DNA of 64,000 bases, from assembly GCA_028671895.1 (NCBI GenBank), contig CM053802.1:19537631-19601630 (forward strand). The letters run 5' to 3'. This document shows, piece by piece, positions 57,501 to 64,000 of the stretch. This DNA is from Oenanthe sinensis (Eukaryota; Streptophyta; Magnoliopsida; Apiales; Apiaceae). The notes under the pieces were generated by a model. The model saw nothing but the letters and a program-made list of their open reading frames with translations. It did no database searches and had not been told where the DNA came from. The position numbers and the translations under genes were made by a program. Numbering within the stretch: the first letter of the stretch is position 1; the number at the start of each line of letters is the position of its first letter.

Positions 57501-59501
57501 GTTGGCAATTGTACCTATATTATGGACAAGATAGTCAGCCACCTGTCTTGACAGAGGTTGAACTTGAGAGATCCATTGAATGGTTGTCCTGTAGGTAACT
57601 CCATTATCCCAAATTGCTTCATAGTTAAAAACTGGTTGCTCAATCTCAGTTTCCAACTCAGCAACAGACTCTGATGCTCTCCTTTTGTGGACCTTAAGCT
57701 TTTTAGGATTCTTTGATAGTGTAGATCAGAGTCTGGCACACCAAGTGCTTTGAGAACTTCATTTGTCCTGCCTTCTATGAGCCCAGCTGCTTTTTCTTGG
57801 AGTGAAGAATTGAATAGGTAGCTGTATAGATTTTTGACCACATCCTGTGCAGACATTTGTAGCTCCTGTTCCATTTTCTTCCTTAGGGCCTCATAGGTTG
57901 AAAGAAAATCCAAGACTTGAGATTTAGTCTGATATTTCTCTGGATCTTCAACTGATTCCACCAAAGGATATAAGAATAGCAGTACCTCATCACTTGGAGT
58001 GATAATCTCATCAATTAGACTTGAGGCTGCATCCAATGACATTCCTTCCTAAAATGTGTCATGATCAGAGTCTAAAGACAGTCTAGACTCTGACTCAACA
58101 TTAGACTCTAGTTCAGGTGTTTTCTTGCTTTCAGAGTCTGGCCCTGCAGGAGCCTTGGGAGCATCTGTTTCCTGTAAAAGAGGGTTAGTAATAGTGATAG
58201 GCTTGTGTGTGTGTGTGCAGAATAAGCCTTCCTTAACCGTCTGTACTTCTTAGCAAAAGATTTTTCAAGAGATTCAATTTGAGAATCCTGAGGTGCATTC
58301 CTAGGTTTTTCAGAGTCTGTAACCTTTTGAGAGTCTACAGACTTGGCTTGAAGGTTAGAATCAAGTGTATCATGACCTTCCTTTAGCAAAGAAAGTCCTT
58401 CAACAACTTGCTTCTCTAGAGGGTTGAGCTCATCATCACTGTGTTCATCTATAAGCCTAGTTTGAATCAATTTTCTCCTCTTTACAACTGGTGCCTGTTG
58501 AGAGACACCAGAGGTTGGTTTCTTTTTGGATTTTGGTTTGGAAGATTGTTTAAAAGAAGGGGATTGAGTGACTTGGGTAGGTGCAGGGGGACTCTCCAGT
58601 ACTTGTTCCTGCACCATATCACCACAAAAAAAGAAGCATTGTAGATAGAAGGTTTGTAGGTTGAGAGTTTTACCTGCATTACCTGTGGATAGTGCATGGT
58701 AGGTAGACTCTTCTTTTTGTTATCAATTCTCTTGATGTCAGAGAATATCCTCCTTTGCTGTTTGTATGCCTGCACACAGCAATCATCTGCCAACTTGGTT
58801 GACATGTCAGGAATGAAGTGGTTGAGGAGAATCATGAGAAATCTATGATAGTAGACTTTCTTCCTCCCTTCTTGCACATTTTTTAATTTTGCTCCTATTT
58901 GAGTGAGCAACATATTACCAATGTTGATCACCTTGTCAAACAGGAGACTGTGACCAATTTGATAAGTAATAGCAGTAATAGCATCAAAGCCACTACATTT
59001 TCCAGTAAAACACTTAGCAAGTTGATCAAAGAAAAAAGACCATTCCTTTCTTAAATATGGCCTAATTAATTTACTCATGTTATCTAAGCTAGCAGAATAA
59101 CCTAGAGATTTAAACATGCTCTTAATATCAGAATCAGAAACAATTTCATCAAAAGGTGTTTTCACAGGTAATTTAAAAACTGAATTAAGCACATCAGCAG
59201 TGACATCAAAAGTAGTGGAGCCAAATGTGAACATAATTTTACCTGGTTGATCATGAGAAGGATCAACTACCTTGGCAGTGCTCCAAGCTTGTGAAACAGC
59301 ATCCATGTGAATGACTGGTGATGCCTTAAGAATGTAGTTTAGCTCAGATTGCTCCAATAAATCCATCACATGGTAGTAGTCAGCGTCTACCCATTTCTTT
59401 TCTCCAAGGGCGGCAACATGATTTGTGGTCATGAAATCAAAGTCCCCAAAAGAGAACGCAATAGCCTTGGGTCCCCTCATGACAGTAGAAATGGCAGCCA
59501 T
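54587..59501 (-). pseudogene. Long extra ORF after pol (ORF3, env-like position)
   Basis: Starting at the ATG at 59501 (MAAISTVMRGPKAIAFSFGDF) the first exon-like frame runs 276 codons to 58674. A short GT-AG intron (58609-58673, 65 bp) lets the frame continue at EQVLESPPAPTQ. Beyond that, the frame is carried in pieces (58617-58108, 58042-57515, 57354-56716, 56553-56296, 56142-55627, 55691-55056, 55003-54587) separated by stops or possible introns. Residues are Ser/Glu/Lys-rich and partly coiled-coil-like, with repeated SES and ESR from the dispersed AGAGTC motif. Sireviruses often carry an envelope-like ORF here, but I see no signal peptide or membrane helix of that kind, and homology is unknown. 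It is either a multi-exon gene or a decayed ORF. Confidence 0.65.
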
Positions 59502-59954
59502 TGAAGTTGTCGAGTTGAAAGGGATAAAAAAAAGCTTGAGAAAATTAGCTAGGGTTCGTAAAAGCTCTGTGATTAATTCTGTCTTAGAAAAAATAGCAAT
59601 AAACAAGTGAGTAAAATGTATGAAATTTTCTATTTTGATTGAATTGCATACAATACACACGAGTCTACAGCCTATTTCCAGTCAAAAATAACTGTTACCG
59701 CCTATTTCAAGTCATTTGAACAGTTTAAACGCAATCAGAGTCTGCAGGCGCGAATTTTAACCGATTCAGAGTCTAGGCGATATATTTCTCAGAGTCTACA
59801 GACTCTCAGAGTCTATAGACTCGTCAGAGTCTAAAAACTAGACTCTGTCAAGATAAAGTACCAAACAAAATTTTTCAATAATAATTAATCATAGTGTGTT
59901 AAAACAGGGACTATAATTAAAGTACATACCTTGCTTCTTGTAATTATAGATCAC
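59502..59954 (-). other. Spacer between RNase H and ORF3
   Basis: It holds a dense cluster of AGAGTC half-sites at 59736-59850, including CAGAGTCTACAGACTCTCAG. It may serve as a leader or promoter for ORF3, which is an inference. Confidence 0.5.
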
Positions 59955-60415
59955 TTACATATTTAACATACCTAATTCACCTACCAGTCTGAGAAATGTA
60001 GACTCATTAAGTGGTTTTGTCAAAATGTCTGCAATCTGTCTGTTAGTTGGAACATAGTGAAGTGTCACAATACCATTTTCAACATGTTTTCTAATAAAAT
60101 GATACCTGACATCTATATGCTTTGTTCTGGAATGTTGGACTGGATTTTCTGCAATTTTAATAGCACTGGTATTGTCACAATACATAGGAATATTTGAGAA
60201 TGTTAGTCCATAATCAAGTAATTGATTTGTCATCCACAGAATTTAAACACAACAACTTCCAGCTGCAATGTATTCAGCCTCAGCTGTTGAGGTTGATACA
60301 GTCTGTTGTTTCTTGCTAAACCAAGAAATTAATCTGTTGCCAAGAAACTGACATTGCCCTGTTGTGCTTTTCCTGTCTACTTTGCATCCTGCATAGTCAG
60401 AATCTGAATAGCCAA
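59955..60415 (-). pseudogene. Copia RNase H domain, broken
   Basis: The frame gives GYSDSDYAGC, KSTTGQCQFLG, STAEAEYIAAG, then a TAA where Gln is usual (near 60242) and LW. It continues to MYCDNTSAIKIAENPV, KHIDVRYHFIR and DILTKPL. These are all landmarks of the Copia RNase H, which removes the RNA strand during reverse transcription. The start is shifted relative to the reverse transcriptase frame by a one-base indel near 60450-60470. Confidence 0.88.
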
Positions 60416-61702
60416 TTAGTGAAAAATCTGATTCTCTAAGATACCAAAGTCCAAGAGTTTGTGCCCCTTGAGATATCTAAAAATTCTTTTCACAGCTATT
60501 AAGTGTGATTCTCTAGGGTCAGCTTGAAATCTAGCACACAAACAAGTTGCAAACATTATATCTGGTCTACTAGCAGTTAAATACAACAATGAGCCAATTA
60601 TACCTCTGTAGCTAGTGTTGTTAACTTTCTTACCCTTTAGGTCAAAGTCTAGCTTAGTGGCAGTTGACATGGGAGTTTTAGCAGTTGCAGAGTCTTGCAT
60701 ATCAAACTTCTTCAACAGTTCTCTCACATACTTTGTTTGATTGATGAAAATTCCATCATCATTCTGTTTGACTTGAAGCCCCAAAAAGAAGTTTAACTCT
60801 CCCATCATGCTCATTTCATAATTTGACTACATTAGTTGACTAAACTTTTCACAGAGTTTGTCATTAGTAGATCCAAATATAATATCATCAACATAAATTT
60901 GGACAAGCAAAATATCACCTTTATATTTTCTATTAAAGAGAGTTTTGTCAATGGTACCTCTTATGAATCCATTTTCAAGAAGAAATTTTGAAAGAGTTTC
61001 AAACCATGCTCTAGGTGCTTGCTTCAATCCATATAGTGCCTTGTCTAACCTGTAAACGATATCAGGAAACTTTGGATCAACAAATCCTGGTAGTCGCTCC
61101 ACATAGACTTTTTCTTCCAATTCTCCATTTAAGAAGGCACTTTTTACATCCATCTGATACACCTTGAATTTTGAATGAGCTGCAAAGGCAAGAAACATTA
61201 TGATAGCTTCCAATCTTGCTACTGGTGCAAAAGTTTTATCATAGTCAATTCCTTCCTTCTGTGAGTATCCTTTTGCAACTAGCCCTGCTTTGTTTCTTAC
61301 TACAGTTCCATTCTCATCAAGTTTGTTTCTGTACACCCATTTTGCACCAACAACTGATCTATCTCTAGGTCTTGGTACAAGTTTCCACACTTTGTTTCTC
61401 TCAAATTCATTCAATTTCTCTTGCATTGCAATTATCCAATCAGGGTCTTGCAAGGCTTCCTCAATTTTTTTGGGTTCATTCTTTGAGAGAAAACAGCTAT
61501 AAAGACATTGAGTGGCTGTTCTTGTTTGTACCCCACTCTCAGGGTCACCAATTATCAAGTCATGAGTGTGATCCCTTGTCCATTTTCTAGCTGGTGGAAG
61601 ATTGGTTCTTAAACTTGAAGCTCCCCCTAAGTCATTTGCATCTTCTGTATTTGAGTAAAATTCAAATGAAGAGGCTCCCCCTAAATTTCTTGACTCTGAC
61701 AA
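60416..61702 (-). pseudogene. Copia reverse transcriptase, one internal stop
   Basis: Landmarks in order are WKLVPRPRDRSVVGAKWVYRNK, YSQKEGIDYDKTFAPVARLE, QMDVKSAFLNGEL, YGLKQAPRAW and the catalytic YVDD (IYVDDIIFGS). A TAG (near 60827) replaces a Gln before SNYEMSMMGELNFFLGLQV. The thumb region then continues to SLLYLTASRPDIMFA and RYLKG. The upstream acidic linker to integrase is open. The enzyme copies element RNA to cDNA in cytoplasmic particles. The stop and the following frameshift make it non-functional. Confidence 0.9.
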
Positions 61703-61900
61703 GGGTTCAGAGTTGCTTGATCCAGACCCTGATGAGTTAGACTCTGAATTCTTTGGAGTTGAATTTTCTGGCTCCCCCTCAGAGTGTTCAGGTTCCTGTG
61801 TTGGTTCAGGAGTTATTTGAGGGTCTTCATCCTCTTCTTCTTCATTTATCTCAGGACTTTTTAGATTTTCAAATTCCAGTGTAGTAGACTCTGACTCATC

Positions 61901-63205
61901 CTACAATCCTGTAAACTTTTTATCATCAAATGCAACATTAATAGATTCCATAACAATTTTGGTTCTGAGAGTAAACACTCTGAATGCTTTTGTGTTTGAT
62001 GCATATCCAAGAAAAATTGATTCATCTGTCTTGGCTTCAAATTTGCTTAGATTTTCAGGATGTACTTTCAGTACATAACACTTGCATCCAAATATGTGAA
62101 AGTGTTTCATACTTGGCTTCTTGTCCTTGATCATTTCATAGGGAGTCTTTCCATGCATGTTTATTAACGTACAATTTTGAGTGAAATATGCTGTATTGAC
62201 TGCCTCAGCCCAAAAATATACTGGTAGCTTAGACTCTGCTAACATTGTTCTGGCAGCTTCTATGAGTGTTCTATTCTTTGTCTCCACAACTCCATTTTGT
62301 TGAGGAGTTCCTGGTGTAGAAAATTGATGAGTAATTCCCTTTGTTGCACAATAGTTCTCCATGATTGAATTCTTGAATTCAGTACCATTGTCACTCCTTA
62401 GAACTCTAACTGTTTTCTTTGATTTTCTTTCCAGAAAAGTGATATGGTCTATTATGTGTTGTGGAGCTTCATCCTTTGAATGTAGAAAGAAAACCCATGT
62501 GAACCTTGTAAAATCATCTACAATAACAAGAGTATATTTCTTTTTATTAATTGACATAACATTTACTGGACCAAATAAATCAAGATGTAATAAATAAAAG
62601 GGTTCAGAAATGGTGTTAATTGTCTTGCTCTTGAAGGATGATTTCTTTTGCTTTCCAAGTTGACATGCTTCACAAAGTCCATCTTGCACAAAATCAACCT
62701 GTGGTAATCCTCTTACAAGATTCTGTTTAACCAACTTATTGAGTGTTTTGAAGTTGATGTGTGACAGTTTCTTGTGCCATTTCCAGCTTTCTTCAGTTGA
62801 GGTCTTGCTATATAGACATTTGACTTCACTGTGTATGCAATCCTCCAAGCTGGCTTCATAAATGTTACCATGTCTGTGTCCTTTGAAAACCAACATGCCT
62901 ATTTCTTTGTGAGTCACAAGACACTTTTTGTTGTCAAAGCCAGTATGGTAACCTTTATCTCCAAGTTGACTTATGCTTATCAAATTGTGCCTTAAGCCAT
63001 CAACTAGAGCTACTTGTTCAATGATGACATTCCCAAGTACAATCTTGCCATATCCCAATATTTGTCCTTTGTTGCCATCTCCAAAGGATACTTCTGGGCC
63101 AGCCATTTCCACAAAGTCTGTAAGCAGGGATTTCTTTCCAGTCATGTGTCCTGAGCATCCACTGTCCAAGATTAGGGTTACATTCTTTACCCTTGTTCCC
63201 TGCAT
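61901..63205 (-). pseudogene. Copia protease end and integrase
   Basis: The frame starts with LILDSGCSGHMTG, the retropepsin active site with D-S-G, and NLISISQLGDKGY. The GAG-pre-integrase zinc region follows (WHKKLSHINFKTL, CEACQLGKQKK). The integrase core shows D in LLHLDLFGPV, D in VLRSDNGTEF and E in NGVVETKNRTLIE, the D-D-E triad. It ends at a TAG after KKFTGL, with the same frame continuing as DESES into the next part, so the stop is a mutation. Integrase inserts the cDNA into host DNA. Confidence 0.92.
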
Positions 63206-63304
63206 ACATAAAGCAACTAGTTAGTTGTTTTGGGGACCCAAACAGTTTTGGATCCTTTTCCACTAACTTTTGGTGAAACAGGTTTAGTAATTTTCACCTT
63301 TGGT

Positions 63305-64000
63305 TTACCTGTCTAAATGATCATTCCTTTTAGTTAAGGTTAAATTTTCTTCTCTCAACCTTTCACTTTCACTAGTGAGAGATCTGCATGTTGTCATTAT
63401 TTTATTAACCTCACTTTGCACAATCTCTATGCCATCAGAGTCTAAATTAATTAAGGATTCAGGAGTAAAGATTGATACCTGAGTTTTAGGAGATGAGGGT
63501 TCTTTGGGAGATTGTGATTTTCTTGAGGAGGATGCCATCAATGCTAGATTTTTATAATCAATTTCATCCTCTGAGCTTGAATCTGCCCAATCCTTTCCTG
63601 TTGATAGAAGTGCTTTTCCTTTTCCTTAACTTTTTGACTTTCTGCATTCACTGGCAAAGTGCCCCAATATTCCACAGTTGAAACATTTGACCTTTGCTTT
63701 GTCAAGTTTGATTATAGTACTCTTGCTTTTCTCAACCGTCTCATCTTCCTTCTTGAATGATGGTCTCTTGCTAAATTTGCCAGTTCTTTTGTTAAATTTC
63801 ATTCTTTTGAAATTTTTAGCAAACATAGCCATCATTTGACTTAGATCAATCTCTTCATCAGAATCAGAGTCTGTGTCAGTAAACTTTGACTCCTCAACAG
63901 CTTTACCCTTCTTCCTTGAATCCTTGATTCTAGCTTCTTTGGGTTGTTCATGTTGTTCTTTCTCAGACTCTATTAAGAGTGCCACAGATTTTGTCTTCAC
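63305..64000 (-). pseudogene. Copia gag C-terminus with CCHC knuckle, partial
   Basis: The gag enters from the right edge. An acidic D/S/E stretch, then FNKRTGKFSKRPSF and the knuckle CFNCGILGHFASEC (C-x2-C-x4-H-x4-C) are present. A TAA (63626-63628) follows RKSKS. The same frame then continues with GKGKALLSTGKDWADSSSEDE and SLTSESERLREENLTLTKR, a coiled-coil-like linker to protease, before a second stop near 63305. The knuckle binds element RNA in the particle. Confidence 0.88.

Larger units (their letters stand above)
53718..64000 (-). mobile_element. Sirevirus-like Copia retrotransposon, 3' 10.3 kb
   Basis: The element runs on the minus strand and leaves the window at the right. In its own order it has gag, protease, integrase, reverse transcriptase, RNase H, a long extra ORF and the 3' LTR. 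The Copia order (integrase before reverse transcriptase), the gag with a CCHC knuckle, the big ORF after pol and the GGGGGAG polypurine tract fit Sireviruses. In-frame stops and at least one frameshift occur in pol. The 5' LTR is not in the window, so target duplication cannot be checked. Confidence 0.9.

Overview
The window is nuclear DNA of a flowering plant, almost certainly a eudicot. The genes are plant families with GT-AG introns. Intergenic DNA is AT-rich and full of plant-type transposons: Copia, Sirevirus, Ty3/gypsy, CACTA, hAT, Mutator and Stowaway MITEs and tRNA-derived SINEs. The species cannot be fixed from sequence alone.

Four host genes look intact. They are COG5 (5697-9355, +, 3 exons, 827 aa, Golgi tethering), an intronless VQ-motif protein (11099-11887, +, 262 aa), a short cytochrome b561 membrane protein (19705-21568, -, 4 exons, 259 aa) and a 3-hydroxyisobutyryl-CoA hydrolase-like enzyme (48742-53423, +, 15 exons, 387 aa). 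Exons were joined by hand from reading frame, splice consensus and family alignment from memory. Three host loci are broken: a tRNA-Arg(ACG) gene split by a transposon (12552-13944), a REF/SRPP-like pseudogene (27290-27778) and a COBRA-like pseudogene (about 29290-30392).

The rest is mostly mobile DNA. From left to right: a deleted Copia element (507-3684); a Mutator-type MITE beside COG5 (5022-5570); a 1.3-kb hAT-like element in the tRNA gene, with a Stowaway MITE inside it; a 5.2-kb hAT element with a perfect 8-bp target duplication (13997-19231); and a 12.9-kb CACTA element (30401-43324). After that come a 485-bp hAT MITE (44699-45183), a deleted Ty3/gypsy element (about 45357-47236, -), a Mutator-type MITE in the first intron of the hydrolase gene, and the 3' 10.3 kb of a Sirevirus-like Copia element (53718 to beyond the right edge, -).

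The CACTA element is the most interesting object. It has near-perfect termini and AAA target duplications. Its tnp2 transposase (1066 aa) is uninterrupted in three exons. A divergent second gene of 11 exons ends in a Ulp1-type cysteine protease domain with all catalytic residues visible. The putative shared promoter region carries copies of the element's own subterminal motif. A glycerol-kinase fragment lies in the tnp2 leader. One intron of the second gene holds a patchwork of copied pieces, an 11-copy tandem repeat and the 3' end of a hAT element, which looks like error-prone gap repair.

A palindromic motif, CAGAGTCTATAGACTCTG, and its half-sites recur both in the CACTA element and throughout the unrelated Sirevirus-like element.
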